DNA of 64,000 nucleotides from Pigmentibacter sp. JX0631 (GTDB lineage: Bacteria; Bdellovibrionota_B; Oligoflexia; Silvanigrellales; Silvanigrellaceae), in assembly GCF_029873255.1 (NCBI RefSeq), contig NZ_CP123622.1, forward strand, positions 3,137,001 to 3,201,000, read 5' to 3'. The notes below the pieces were generated by a model. It was given only the letters and a program-made list of their open reading frames with translations. It ran no database searches and was not told where the DNA came from. Both the position numbers and the translations under genes were made by a program. Shown here in pieces: positions 44,982 through 54,402 of the stretch (position 1 is the first letter of the stretch; every line of letters starts with the position of its first letter).

Positions 44982-47009
44982 TTATGGCTTCTGGAGTTCG
45001 TTCCTCCAGAAAACACGGGTGAATAACTGTTCAATTGTGAGCAAAAATAGAGCACAAGCTAATAGCCATGGATAAGCATCTAGTAGTGCAACTTTTTTTG
45101 ACACTGCAGTTATGTCTTTGGTTAGATCGGTAGATATTTTCAATAATTCAGGAATTCCTTCAAATAAAAATGGATTTTCTAAATTTTCTTGAGATTTTGC
45201 TGTTCCGGAAAAAACTGGCCATGTTTGGAATTTAGGTTGTTCAACATTTTTGTTTTGTAGGCTTAAAGAAATATCTGAATTAATTCCGTTTGTTGCGTTT
45301 AATTTGGGTAAAATAACAGATAAAGGCGAATCTAATTTAAGCATTTCTTTTTGAAGATTGGTTAAAAGAAAGGGCGTGCTGGCAATTTCATTTTTCAAGT
45401 TTGAAGAAATAAAAATACTTTTATTAGTCTGGAGCCCCCCTCTACTTTTGATTTGCAGATATTTATCTTCAGCATAGATTCGTGGTCCTACTAGATCTGG
45501 GCCTTTGATTCCACTATCTTGCCTTCTTTGCAAAAATTCTACCATCCAATTAAAAATATTTTCACTACTTTCAGCTCCCCGCATTCTTAAAGCAATCGCA
45601 GCATGATTTTCTAACTTTTCTTGAGTATAACCATAAATCCAATCAGCTCCTAAAAACGATAAGACTATTCCTTTTTGGTAAGGCATTGCTAAAAGTACTG
45701 GGCTTTCATCATCAGTTGTTTTAGCTAATACAATGGCCTCCTTTTTAGGTTTGCAGTTTAATGCTGTGTAGTTTGTTACAAGATTTGAAAGGCTTTCTTT
45801 GAATATTTCGTCAGTAACAAAATTAGTTTCATTAGCTTTCCAATAATGTTTATTTTTAAAATCCCATGATGGTTTATTTTCACAGGGAAAAATAGAATTT
45901 ATTAAATTATTATCACTTAAAAAAGATAAAGGACCAGCTTGAATAACAAGTCTTCCTCCATTTGCAACATAATTGATAAGATTACTAGATTCTTTTTCGC
46001 CGAGGTATGTATCGAATAAAAAATTTTGCGCAATAATTCCATGAAAATTTTGTAAACTGCTACCAAAAAGTTTGTCAGCAGGAAATTCTATAAGTGATAA
46101 TTGAGAATTTGGAATGCTTTGATCACTCGTAGTTTCTCTTAAAATATAGTAACTTAGTAAATCTAAATTAGGCCAAAATTTTAATTTTTGTCTTAGAGTC
46201 CTTAAACTCCAATCAGGTCCTACACTAATATGCAGAAAAGTACTTTTAGAATAAACTACTTGTACATTTGTACTTACAGAGTTTAAAGGCTGTTTTGTAA
46301 AAGCAGAAGTAACATCAGCAGTAACAATTTGATTCCCAATTTTTGAAAAATTTATAGGTACATCAATTATTGTATTAATTAATCCATTACTTGGTATTTC
46401 AATTTTAAAAGATTTAGCATTTAAAAAAGAATTTCCTGAGTGTAAAATTATCTCTCCCTTTATTTCTTGATGAGATTTTATTTTTCCAATTATATGAATA
46501 TTAGCTGTTGATTCTTCACCTAGAAAGCTAATTTTAGGAATAAAAATATCTGATAAAACTAAATAATTTTCAGGAATATTAATGTTGTTAAATAGTTTTT
46601 CCATTGGCATAATAAAAAGTCTATTTTCTTTATAATTTCTAGTTTCTTTTAGTTGAGAATTAAATTTTTTTGCTTCTTCTCCAAAAAAATGTGAATTAGA
46701 AACTATTACTGATGTTCCTGAGTAATTTTTAATCTGAGTAATAAGATCATCATAATCTTGTATAGGTAAATTATTTTCTTTTCCATAAGTAACATAATTT
46801 CCTTTTGTTTCTTGACCAAATTGGTCATTGATAATTTTTTGAATTTTATCTTTTTCTATATAACTAAGTTTTATTTCTTCTGGAATAAATATTTGAATTA
46901 CTGAATTTGTACCTGTAGAGTTTTTTTTCTCTATAAAAGGAAATATAATTGGCAAAAAAAGGAGAAAAACTATTAAAAATCTTAGTAAAATAATGATTGT
47001 TTTTTTCAT
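44982..47009 (-). CDS. large membrane protein with glutamine-amidotransferase-like domain, Bat-cluster type
   Basis: A 675-residue protein with an N-terminal membrane helix (~5-25) and a C-terminal one (~648-665), so most of the chain is periplasmic. The middle (~240-480) has features of the class I amidotransferase-like fold seen in membrane proteins of Bat/aerotolerance clusters: LINYVANGGRLVIQAGPLSFLSDN and VLLAMPYQKGIVLSFLGADWIYGYT. Its N-terminus overlaps the upstream BatA/DUF4159 gene by 4 bp, confirming co-translation. Role unknown; partners in other bacteria include DUF58 and MoxR proteins. Confidence 0.65.
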   Translation of the reverse strand: MKKTIIILLRFLIVFLLFLPIIFPFIEKKNSTGTNSVIQIFIPEEIKLSYIEKDKIQKIINDQFGQETKGNYVTYGKENNLPIQDYDDLITQIKNYSGTSVIVSNSHFFGEEAKKFNSQLKETRNYKENRLFIMPMEKLFNNINIPENYLVLSDIFIPKISFLGEESTANIHIIGKIKSHQEIKGEIILHSGNSFLNAKSFKIEIPSNGLINTIIDVPINFSKIGNQIVTADVTSAFTKQPLNSVSTNVQVVYSKSTFLHISVGPDWSLRTLRQKLKFWPNLDLLSYYILRETTSDQSIPNSQLSLIEFPADKLFGSSLQNFHGIIAQNFLFDTYLGEKESSNLINYVANGGRLVIQAGPLSFLSDNNLINSIFPCENKPSWDFKNKHYWKANETNFVTDEIFKESLSNLVTNYTALNCKPKKEAIVLAKTTDDESPVLLAMPYQKGIVLSFLGADWIYGYTQEKLENHAAIALRMRGAESSENIFNWMVEFLQRRQDSGIKGPDLVGPRIYAEDKYLQIKSRGGLQTNKSIFISSNLKNEIASTPFLLTNLQKEMLKLDSPLSVILPKLNATNGINSDISLSLQNKNVEQPKFQTWPVFSGTAKSQENLENPFLFEGIPELLKISTDLTKDITAVSKKVALLDAYPWLLACALFLLTIEQLFTRVFWRNELQKP

Positions 47010-49618
47010 GGTTCTAACCCAAGGTTTCTAATTCTGTTTAATATTTCAGGCAATTGAATTTGATCTTCTTTATAGTCAGTGGTTAAAAACGAATAAAAAA
47101 TATTTACAAAACTTCTTTTTCTATAATCATTATTTTCTTTGAAACAATCATCACCTGTGGATAAAAAATGTGTACTTATTGTAAGTCCAAATGGAGCTTG
47201 GGCATTTATTTTTTTTCTAAGTATTAAAACTTTAGCAGAGTCATTTAAACAACCATCTAGAGATTGTAATAAATAAAAGCTTCGATAGAACATACCTCTT
47301 TTTTTAGGAGACTCCCACTGTATACCAATGCTTTGATCATTTAATTCTAAAAGATATGAAGGCATTTCTTTAGTTCCTTCCAGAATAAATATTCCTCCAT
47401 TAGAAATGTGTGCTGAAAGTTCTTTAATTTTTAATTCACGAAAATCATCAGTCCACCAAACATCAGCTTCACCAGGACGACATGCATCTACTTTGATTTT
47501 TAAAGGAAAAGTTATGGTACCTCGTTTCATAATCGTTGAACGAAGATCGTTGTATTTTTTTTCATGCTCAAGTGTATAATTCTTCCCACACCAAGCAATT
47601 CTAAAAGGAACATTTTCATGTTCAATTTTGTTATATTCTCTATTATTAGGGAAAAATGGAAAGGAAAAACTTTCTGACGCAAAAGAATGTTTTTCATAGA
47701 AAAAAAGACACAAAAATAATAAAATATTTATAATACTTACTTTTTGATGCCACCAAAGTCCAATTAAAGAAATTGTTCCTAAAATTGCAGCTAATATATG
47801 AAATAGTGAATTGCTAATACTTTTTTGTTTATTTTGTGCATTGGTTTCAGATACTGGATTTCTAAAATTATTACTAAAATCTTCAACAGTTATTGTCTTG
47901 TTAAATTTAAAATCATTTTTTGGAGCAATTAGTAAAAACTTGTTTTTATTTTCAAGTTTATAAAGTCCAAATGTAAAGTTATTTAGTTTATTAAATTTTA
48001 AATTCTCTAAATCAAGTATTTCAGAAAATTTGTCAGAAGAATAAACTTCAATTTCATCCAATTTTTCTCTTAGACGTGAAGCATCATCAAGAACTAATTT
48101 AATGTACGAAAGATTAGATTGTTTTAAAGTATTAGCGACCTCAAACCAAAAATGAGTCCATGTTCTTGATCTACCCAACTCGCCATTTGGAGTTGTTGTT
48201 GTTGTTCTTAAGTAAAAAAAGGGCAAAGAGGTTGCTTTCCAAGCAATACTTGTGCCATCAGCAGAATTGTAAAAAGGTTTAAATACTCCTTTATATACCC
48301 TTGTATCATCTGGAAATCTAACTCCTAATTCAGCTCCTGGTGGTGGAGGTATAATAGGAATTTGAATTGGAAAATTACCAGGATCCATTTGAATTGTTTT
48401 TAATTCTGCTTGTGTTTCTTCAATATAATCGGAATGTGGAATATTTCCAGCAGTATAAACTAAAGAATCAAAATTAGGATCGAAACCTTCTGGAATCCAA
48501 AAAGAAAGATCATCATTCATTGTTGAAATAACTTGATCATTTAATTGTACAACCCAAACTGCAGCATTTCTATATTTCCAAATATTTTTATTTGGATCAA
48601 GATTTTCATAATTTTCTTTTTCACATTGTTTTTCAATAAAGTTACTGCCAAAAAAATTGACTAATGTTCTAAGACTTGCAAAAGAATCTAATTCAATCGG
48701 GCTTGGATATTTATTAGTACATGCTATGAATAAAGGTAATGTTTTTTTGTTATCTTTTTCAGTTAAAATATTAAAACTATCTATGGAGTTATTGTAGTTA
48801 TTAATAATAAATTGAGGACGTGCTTCTTGTGGAATTATTGATTTAAATTTATTGAAAATGCTAAAATCTTCTTTAATTTTATTTTTTTCATTCCATAAAG
48901 AAAATAAATTTGTCGGAATAATTTCTTTCTGTGTTTTTCCTAAATTATTTAATTCTTTAGATTTTATTAATATTCCTTGAGTAAAATATTTTTTTAGATT
49001 AAATAACCCCTGCATTGAATCGTAATTTCCGTCAGATATAGCAATTAAGACACTCTTTTTTTCAAAAAAATTTTCATTTCCATTTAAAGATTTAATAACT
49101 TCATCAATAACTATAGGTTGGGTGAAAGGAGAAACAATATTATTTTGATTAACTAAAAATTCAATAAGTTCATTTTTTGATTTTAATTCTTTTATTTTAA
49201 ATTCTATTTTTATTTGACCATTTTCAAAAATAGAAGAATTCTCTAATCCAAAATTTTTATATCCAAACTCTAAAATTTTTTCGCTTTCTAATTCGGGATT
49301 AAATTTGTTTTCTAGTCTTGTTAATTTAGCTGATATCGTAGGATCTAGCCAAATTAAAGCAGATTTACTAGTAAATTCTTTATTAAAGGAATTTTTTTGT
49401 TGAAAATATGCAAAACAATAGCAAATAGTAATTATAAGAAGAAGTATAATTGGGAGAATTGGCGGCTTATTTAATTTAATTTTATTTTTAAATGGATTTT
49501 TTTTGGTTTTCCCAAAGAACCATGAGGGTATTTCTCGTGACTTGATTTTTTTTATTTGTAAAAATAAAACCAAAATTGTAAGTAAAGATACTAAACTTGA
49601 AATAATAAATAAAAACAT
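47006..49618 (-). CDS. BatA N-terminal / DUF4159 membrane protein
   Basis: An 870-residue inner-membrane protein. The N-terminus matches the BatA-N layout (helices ~3-22 and ~53-70 with the SWFFG segment). A large periplasmic part (~80-605) follows, then two membrane segments (~612-650), and a C-terminal domain of DUF4159 type (ADVWWTDDF, ISNGGIFILEGT, MFYRSFYLLQSLDGCL). Such proteins occur next to DUF58 and MoxR ATPases in Bat/aerotolerance loci. Here DUF58 is 2 bp upstream and the next membrane gene overlaps by 4 bp. Function in the family is poorly known; envelope integrity is usually proposed. Confidence 0.7.
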   Translation of the reverse strand: MFLFIISSLVSLLTILVLFLQIKKIKSREIPSWFFGKTKKNPFKNKIKLNKPPILPIILLLIITICYCFAYFQQKNSFNKEFTSKSALIWLDPTISAKLTRLENKFNPELESEKILEFGYKNFGLENSSIFENGQIKIEFKIKELKSKNELIEFLVNQNNIVSPFTQPIVIDEVIKSLNGNENFFEKKSVLIAISDGNYDSMQGLFNLKKYFTQGILIKSKELNNLGKTQKEIIPTNLFSLWNEKNKIKEDFSIFNKFKSIIPQEARPQFIINNYNNSIDSFNILTEKDNKKTLPLFIACTNKYPSPIELDSFASLRTLVNFFGSNFIEKQCEKENYENLDPNKNIWKYRNAAVWVVQLNDQVISTMNDDLSFWIPEGFDPNFDSLVYTAGNIPHSDYIEETQAELKTIQMDPGNFPIQIPIIPPPPGAELGVRFPDDTRVYKGVFKPFYNSADGTSIAWKATSLPFFYLRTTTTTPNGELGRSRTWTHFWFEVANTLKQSNLSYIKLVLDDASRLREKLDEIEVYSSDKFSEILDLENLKFNKLNNFTFGLYKLENKNKFLLIAPKNDFKFNKTITVEDFSNNFRNPVSETNAQNKQKSISNSLFHILAAILGTISLIGLWWHQKVSIINILLFLCLFFYEKHSFASESFSFPFFPNNREYNKIEHENVPFRIAWCGKNYTLEHEKKYNDLRSTIMKRGTITFPLKIKVDACRPGEADVWWTDDFRELKIKELSAHISNGGIFILEGTKEMPSYLLELNDQSIGIQWESPKKRGMFYRSFYLLQSLDGCLNDSAKVLILRKKINAQAPFGLTISTHFLSTGDDCFKENNDYRKRSFVNIFYSFLTTDYKEDQIQLPEILNRIRNLGLEP

Positions 49619-49620
49619 AT

Positions 49621-50478
49621 TTATTTTTTCCCAAATACTTCATGGATTAAAAAGTTAATAAATATTTCAATATTATCTTCTGAGGTCAGAACTTTGACTA
49701 AATGTTTATTTTGTTTGATTTCGTTTCTAAGGAACATAATTTGATTATCTATATTTTTAAAATATTCATCCCCACTAAAATGGATATTGTTTTTAAAATT
49801 AATATCTTTTTTCCAGGGTATAAGTTCTTCGATATTAATATTTATATTATTTGTTTCTAAAGGGTCTCTAGATAAAAGAAAAATTCCTTTTTTGACTTTT
49901 AAATTATTTAATAATTCAATTACATTTTTAGCTGCAGCTAAATGATTATCATAAATATAAAGAAGATCTGTGATAAAATAAACATATTCAGCATTTTGTA
50001 ATTCTCTTTGATATTGTTTACAACCATTAAATAAATCAACACTATTAACAGGCAAAACTTTGATGAAATGAGATAATCCTTTATGAGATTCTTCTATTAT
50101 TGCTAAAATGCCATTTGCTAGTTGGCCTTTATTAATTTTTGATTTTTCAGATGAATAAGTCATATTAATGTAATTATGAAAAATTACGATAACTTTTTGT
50201 CTTCCTGGAGAAAAATCGATCTTAGTTAATAATTCATTTGTTTTTATAAAATGTGGTTTTGAAATAGTAGCTATAGGATCTCCAATTTCAAATGGTCTTG
50301 TTGTGACACCTAAGCGAGAGGGTGAGTTTTTTTTAAATAAGTCATTTGCTGAAAAAATACCTCCAAATTTCTCTTTTATATAGGATCTTATTGCAAGAGG
50401 TAATGCTTTTGCAGGATTTAAACATGGCCAATATTTTTCTTCTTTTGGAAAAACACTTGCAATTTGTTCAAAGTTCAT
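49621..50478 (-). CDS. DUF58-like protein, first gene of Bat-type operon
   Basis: A 285-residue cytoplasmic protein. The DUF58 signature is recognisable though altered: TRPFEIGDPIATISKPHFIKTNELL (usual form R-x-Y-x-x-GD-x-R-x-I-D-W). A von Willebrand-like region follows with KVIVIFHNYINMTYSS and AEYVYFITDLLYIYDNH. Many expected residues, including the Trp after the GD motif and the DxSxS of the vWA metal site, are missing. It heads the operon, 2 bp before the BatA/DUF4159 gene. No MoxR-type ATPase, the usual partner, is in the window. Confidence 0.6.
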   Translation of the reverse strand: MNFEQIASVFPKEEKYWPCLNPAKALPLAIRSYIKEKFGGIFSANDLFKKNSPSRLGVTTRPFEIGDPIATISKPHFIKTNELLTKIDFSPGRQKVIVIFHNYINMTYSSEKSKINKGQLANGILAIIEESHKGLSHFIKVLPVNSVDLFNGCKQYQRELQNAEYVYFITDLLYIYDNHLAAAKNVIELLNNLKVKKGIFLLSRDPLETNNININIEELIPWKKDINFKNNIHFSGDEYFKNIDNQIMFLRNEIKQNKHLVKVLTSEDNIEIFINFLIHEVFGKK

Positions 50479-50511
50479 TTTCGTTTCGCCTTTTTTTGGA
50501 AGCCGATTGAT

Positions 50512-50569
50512 AAATATGTTATCCCTCTTGCTAGAAATATGTTAACAGAGATTGTCAAGTTAGGACAAA
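50512..50569. repeat. direct and inverted repeats upstream of threonine dehydratase gene
   Basis: The 10-mer AAATATGTTA occurs at 50512-50521 and 50535-50544 (23 bp apart, about two helix turns). A dyad TTGTC-7 bp-GACAA follows at 50553-50569. They lie between the divergent DUF58 and threonine dehydratase genes and could be operator half-sites; no known regulator site was recognised. Confidence 0.35.
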
Positions 50570-50628
50570 TTTATGAAAAAGGTTCCAAAAAAAATTTTGT
50601 TCATAACAAATTCGAAAGGTAACCACTT

Positions 50629-51936
50629 ATGTCTCCTGAATTTTTAAAGCTGTTAAATTTGGTTGAAGCAAAAACTTTTGAAAATCCTGCTGAGCTTATG
50701 GGAGAAATAAGACAAGCATACCAAAATATCATTAGAAATTTCATGTTACCCAGTCCTCTGCGCCGTTCTCAATGGCTCAGTCAGCTTACTGGAGGTGATA
50801 TTTGGTTGAAATTAGAATCTTTAAATCCAAATGGTTCTTTTAAAGTTAGAGGCGCTTTAAATGCTATAAGTAAATTGAAAGCAAGTAACAAAGTTCAAGG
50901 AAAATTAAAAGTATGTGCCGCATCTGCAGGAAATCATGCGCAAGGAATTGCATTCGCAGCAAAAAATTTAGGTTGTGAGGCGCATATTTTTTTGCCAAAA
51001 ACAGCTCCCCTTGTTAAACGCGATGCAACCGAGAAATTAGGCGCTATAATTTATTTAGAAGGAATAAATTTGGAAGAAGCAACAGAAGCTGCTTTAGAGT
51101 TTTCAAAAAAAGAGCAAGCCCATTTTATTCATGCGTATAATAACTACGATATTATACTTGGACAAGCTACTTGTGCTTTGGAAGCATTAGAACAATACTC
51201 TGAATTGACCAACTCAACTTACGGCGACATAGATTACTTTGTTTGTAGCGTTGGAGGCGGTGGGTTAGCAGCAGGAGCTTCGATAGTTTTAAAGGCGGGT
51301 ACAAAAGGAAATGTAGTTGGTGTTGAGCAAGAATTCTATAACTCTGCTGTAAAAAGTGTACAAAATAAAATACAAACTCCAATTGATAAACCAGCGCATG
51401 CAACTATTGCTGATGGTATTGCTGTGGGGCTAATTGGAAATTTAAACTATAATTATATGACACGCTTCGTTCAAAATTTTTCTGTCGTTTCCGATGACTA
51501 TATTGTGCAAGCAATTTTAGGATTATGTGAACAAGAACGTCTTTTAGCTGAAGGAGCTGGAGCTGCGGCAATAGCAGATTTGCTTAAACGTCCTGATTTT
51601 TATGCTGGAAAAAAAGTAATTGCTTGTATAAGTGGTGGAAATATTGATCCTCAGCTTTTAACAAGAGTTCTTACAAGAGGATTAAATATAACCGACAGAG
51701 TTTTACGGGTAAGTGTTTGTGTTAGTGATCGTCCTGGAGGTTTAAAAAAATTACTGGAATGTGTTGCAGCCTTAGAAGGAAATGTGCTTGATCTTATTCA
51801 CGATCGCACTTACAGCGAAGTAAGTGTAGGTGATGTTGATGTGGAATTGTCTTTGGAAACCCGAAATTCAGAACATCAATATTTATTATTAGAAAAGCTT
51901 GAAGAAGCTGGTTTTAAGCCAAGAAGGCGGCATTGA
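50629..51936 (+). CDS. ilvA: threonine dehydratase (threonine ammonia-lyase)
   Basis: A 435-residue PLP enzyme converting threonine to 2-oxobutyrate. The PLP lysine is Lys72 in GSFKVRGALNA; ASAGNHAQGIAFAA binds the substrate carboxylate, GGGGLAAG the phosphate, and SGGN occurs near the end of the catalytic domain. A single ACT-type domain follows (~355-430, VSVCVSDRPGGLKKLL), which matches short-form biosynthetic or catabolic enzymes rather than the two-domain E. coli IlvA. Ribosome site AAAGG, 10 bp. The reductase gene follows after ~40 bp. Confidence 0.92.
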   Translation: MSPEFLKLLNLVEAKTFENPAELMGEIRQAYQNIIRNFMLPSPLRRSQWLSQLTGGDIWLKLESLNPNGSFKVRGALNAISKLKASNKVQGKLKVCAASAGNHAQGIAFAAKNLGCEAHIFLPKTAPLVKRDATEKLGAIIYLEGINLEEATEAALEFSKKEQAHFIHAYNNYDIILGQATCALEALEQYSELTNSTYGDIDYFVCSVGGGGLAAGASIVLKAGTKGNVVGVEQEFYNSAVKSVQNKIQTPIDKPAHATIADGIAVGLIGNLNYNYMTRFVQNFSVVSDDYIVQAILGLCEQERLLAEGAGAAAIADLLKRPDFYAGKKVIACISGGNIDPQLLTRVLTRGLNITDRVLRVSVCVSDRPGGLKKLLECVAALEGNVLDLIHDRTYSEVSVGDVDVELSLETRNSEHQYLLLEKLEEAGFKPRRRH

Positions 51937-51975
51937 AATGGTAGTTAGTTTGATTGGTTTTGAGGAGGATGCGTT

Positions 51976-52950
51976 GTGAGCGGAGGTTTACTAGAGTGTT
52001 ATGACACCATTATTATTGGTGGAGGTCCTGTAGGTTTGTTTGGAGCATATTATGCGGGATTGCGTGATATGACCGTCAGACTTGTGGATAGAAGGCATGA
52101 ATTAGGAGGTCAGCTCACAGCTATTTATCCTGAGAAATGGGTATATGATATCACAGGAATACCTGCTATTAGAGGAAAAGATTTATACAAAAATTTATTT
52201 GCGCAGAGTGCTCCATATAATATTCCAAGCAGTTTGAATGAAGAAGTGGTTCTGATTCGTAAGAATAGAAACAATATTCTTTGCGTTGAAACTCGTAACG
52301 GAACAGTAATGCACACTAAAACTGCAATGTTATGTTTGGGAATGGGTGCACATATTCCCCGTCGTTTGGATATAAAAAATTTACGAGAATTTGAAGGCAA
52401 GGGAGTTTACTACGGAGTCCAGTCCCTAGACACGTTTAAAAATAAAAGAGTTTTAGTGGTTGGTGGCGGAGATAGTGCTCTAGATCTAGCATTAACGATA
52501 GTAAATGAATGTAAAGATTTGTATGTTTTACATCGTTCCGATCGATTTAATGCGCATGAAGAAACAACAAAAAAATTATATTCTTCAGATGCGGAGATAA
52601 GAACTTTCAGTGAATTAGTTGAAATTCATGGTGATGAAAATCACGTAAAAGCTGTTACTATGCGAAATACAAAAACTGGTGAGTCTGAAAAATTAGAAAT
52701 TGATGAAATTATAATTGCGATTGGTCTTTTATTTAATTTGGATGTTATCCAGCAATGGGGAATTCAAATGGAAGGAAATTCTATTGTTGTTGATCATAAT
52801 AGACAAACTTCTATACCAGGTATTTATGCTGCTGGCGATATCGTTACTTATCCTGGAAAAATGAAATTAATAGGACCTGGTACTTCAGAAGTTATGCAAG
52901 CTATAAATCATGCAAAATCATATATCCAAGAGAATTTTCCATATTTATAA
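51976..52950 (+). CDS. ferredoxin/flavodoxin-NADP+ reductase, thioredoxin-reductase-like type
   Basis: Start GTG 51976, behind GAGGAGG; an ATG at 51969 overlaps that site out of frame. The 324-residue flavoprotein has FAD-binding GGGPVGLFGAYYAG (~15-28), NADP-binding VVGGGDSALDLAL and the C-terminal IYAAGDIVTYPGKMKLIGPG. It lacks the CxxC redox pair of thioredoxin reductase, and the ELGGQLTAIYPEKWVYDI segment is typical of the Bacillus YumC-type reductases. It supplies electrons to ferredoxin or flavodoxin. Its end overlaps a convergent gene by 6 bp. Confidence 0.92.
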   Translation: MSGGLLECYDTIIIGGGPVGLFGAYYAGLRDMTVRLVDRRHELGGQLTAIYPEKWVYDITGIPAIRGKDLYKNLFAQSAPYNIPSSLNEEVVLIRKNRNNILCVETRNGTVMHTKTAMLCLGMGAHIPRRLDIKNLREFEGKGVYYGVQSLDTFKNKRVLVVGGGDSALDLALTIVNECKDLYVLHRSDRFNAHEETTKKLYSSDAEIRTFSELVEIHGDENHVKAVTMRNTKTGESEKLEIDEIIIAIGLLFNLDVIQQWGIQMEGNSIVVDHNRQTSIPGIYAAGDIVTYPGKMKLIGPGTSEVMQAINHAKSYIQENFPYL

Positions 52951-53562
52951 AAAATCTTCAAATTCATAATATGCTTTTTCGTAAGTAGCATAGACAACTG
53001 GTAATAATTTTATAGGAAAACTTTCTTCCATTTTTCCATAACATCCCTGAATAATATCACAATATAAAAAATTTTTTCTTCCGATTTCACCATTAAAATA
53101 AAGTGAATAATAATTATCAGAGTTATTATTAGTTAGTTCTTTAAATTTAAAAATAAAGTTTTGTAAATTTTGAGTATTTTTTTGTGCAAATTGAAAAGAA
53201 TTATTTTGGAATGTTAAATAATTCTTTTCTGAATTATTTGTATTTATAAATTTAATTAGGAAAGGTTCATTTTCATGAACTTCTCCTTTACAAAGATTTT
53301 GATTGATAGGTTCAAGATTGAAAAAACCTAAATTAACTTTTGAAAGATACGGTGTGATTTTTAAATATGGAGAATTAGATAAAAATGATTCGTTTCTTAT
53401 AATAATCCCATTTGATTTTTGTTGGTCTGTAAAATTTGGGATTGCAAGAACATAGTCTTGACAATATTTAATTGGATATTGAAAGGTATCACGTATAATA
53501 GATTGAGCATAAATGTTATTTGAAAAGAAAAATACAGTGAGGAAAAGAATAAAATAATTCAT
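52945..53562 (-). CDS. secreted hypothetical protein
   Basis: A 205-residue protein with a signal peptide (1-~19, ending IYA-QS) and an Asn/Phe/Tyr-rich mature chain with four cysteines (KYCQDY, QNLCKG, LYCDIIQGCYG) that could form two disulphides. No family recognised. Base composition is even more AT-rich than its neighbours. Ribosome site GGAAAT close to the ATG. It ends overlapping the reductase gene by 6 bp and is not part of the trp operon, whose last gene is 105 bp upstream on the same strand. Confidence 0.6.
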   Translation of the reverse strand: MNYFILFLTVFFFSNNIYAQSIIRDTFQYPIKYCQDYVLAIPNFTDQQKSNGIIIRNESFLSNSPYLKITPYLSKVNLGFFNLEPINQNLCKGEVHENEPFLIKFINTNNSEKNYLTFQNNSFQFAQKNTQNLQNFIFKFKELTNNNSDNYYSLYFNGEIGRKNFLYCDIIQGCYGKMEESFPIKLLPVVYATYEKAYYEFEDFL

Positions 53563-53667
53563 ATTTATTTCCTTTATTTAATTGTTTATTTGGATTGATT
53601 TCTAATAATGAAACATAATAAAAGAAAAAAGTCAATTAAATTTTGGAAACAATATTTTTATTTTGTT

Positions 53668-54402
53668 TTAAGAAATATTTAATAAAAGTAGAAATTTCTC
53701 TATGGCAGATTGAATTACACTTTCTGATATTTTACTTTCAGAAAATGTTTTATTCATGTAATCAACAAAAGCACTTCCTATAATTACTCCAGTAGCTCCA
53801 ATTTCTTTAGCTTCAAGAATATGATCTCTATGAGATATTCCAAACCCTAGCCATATGTCAGAATTAAATTTTTGCTTTAATTTAGAAATTGCTTTTTCTG
53901 TTGATAAATTTAATTCATTTTTATTTCCAGTAATTCCGTGAACTCTTGTTAAGTATATCATGCTAAAATTTTCAGGTGGAACAAGATTTTCTTCGTTCAA
54001 TACTATTTCAGGAGTTAAAAACCAAACTCTGGGTGTTGAAATTAGAAAAGGAATTTTTTTATTGTAATTTAAATCTGAAAACAATAAACCTGAAAATTTT
54101 GGAAATGAAGCTCTTCGTTCTTCAGTATATAATAATTGAGTAGTTGTCATTATGGAAATTTGCTGTTCACTATTGCAATAATTTTTTAGCTCACTAAGAG
54201 TATTACAAGTTTCTGACCAAGATAGCATTGAATTTAAAGCTCGTTTATGACTGTCTTGAATAATTGTACCATCTAAGAGAGGATCACTAAAAGGTAATCC
54301 AATTTCTAATAAATCTACCTTAGCATTTAATAAATGCTTCAATATTAAAAAACTATTTTTTAAACCAAAATCTCCGAGAGTATGATAAATACCAATCTTC
54401 AT
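53668..54402 (-). CDS. trpA: tryptophan synthase alpha chain
   Basis: Start ATG 54402 overlaps the trpB stop (ATGA); a GTG two codons earlier is possible. The 244-residue TIM barrel splits indole-glycerol phosphate to indole. Catalytic Glu in LLEIGLPFSDP and Asp in DPLLDG are present, as are the phosphate-binding end segments GFGISHRDH and GATGVIIGSAFVD. It is short at the N-terminus compared with E. coli TrpA and lacks that family's first helix. Last gene of the trp operon. Confidence 0.92.
   Translation of the reverse strand: MKIGIYHTLGDFGLKNSFLILKHLLNAKVDLLEIGLPFSDPLLDGTIIQDSHKRALNSMLSWSETCNTLSELKNYCNSEQQISIMTTTQLLYTEERRASFPKFSGLLFSDLNYNKKIPFLISTPRVWFLTPEIVLNEENLVPPENFSMIYLTRVHGITGNKNELNLSTEKAISKLKQKFNSDIWLGFGISHRDHILEAKEIGATGVIIGSAFVDYMNKTFSESKISESVIQSAIEKFLLLLNIS

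Noticed and set aside
42976-50478. Considered as a classic complete Bat/aerotolerance locus
   Set aside because: No MoxR ATPase and no typical BatB/BatD genes; only DUF58-like, BatA-N/DUF4159 and an amidotransferase-like membrane protein are present, so it is called Bat-type only.
53563-53667. Possible trp operon terminator (AAACAA/TTGTTT)
   Set aside because: Six A-T rich pairs with a ten-base loop and no clean T-run; too weak.
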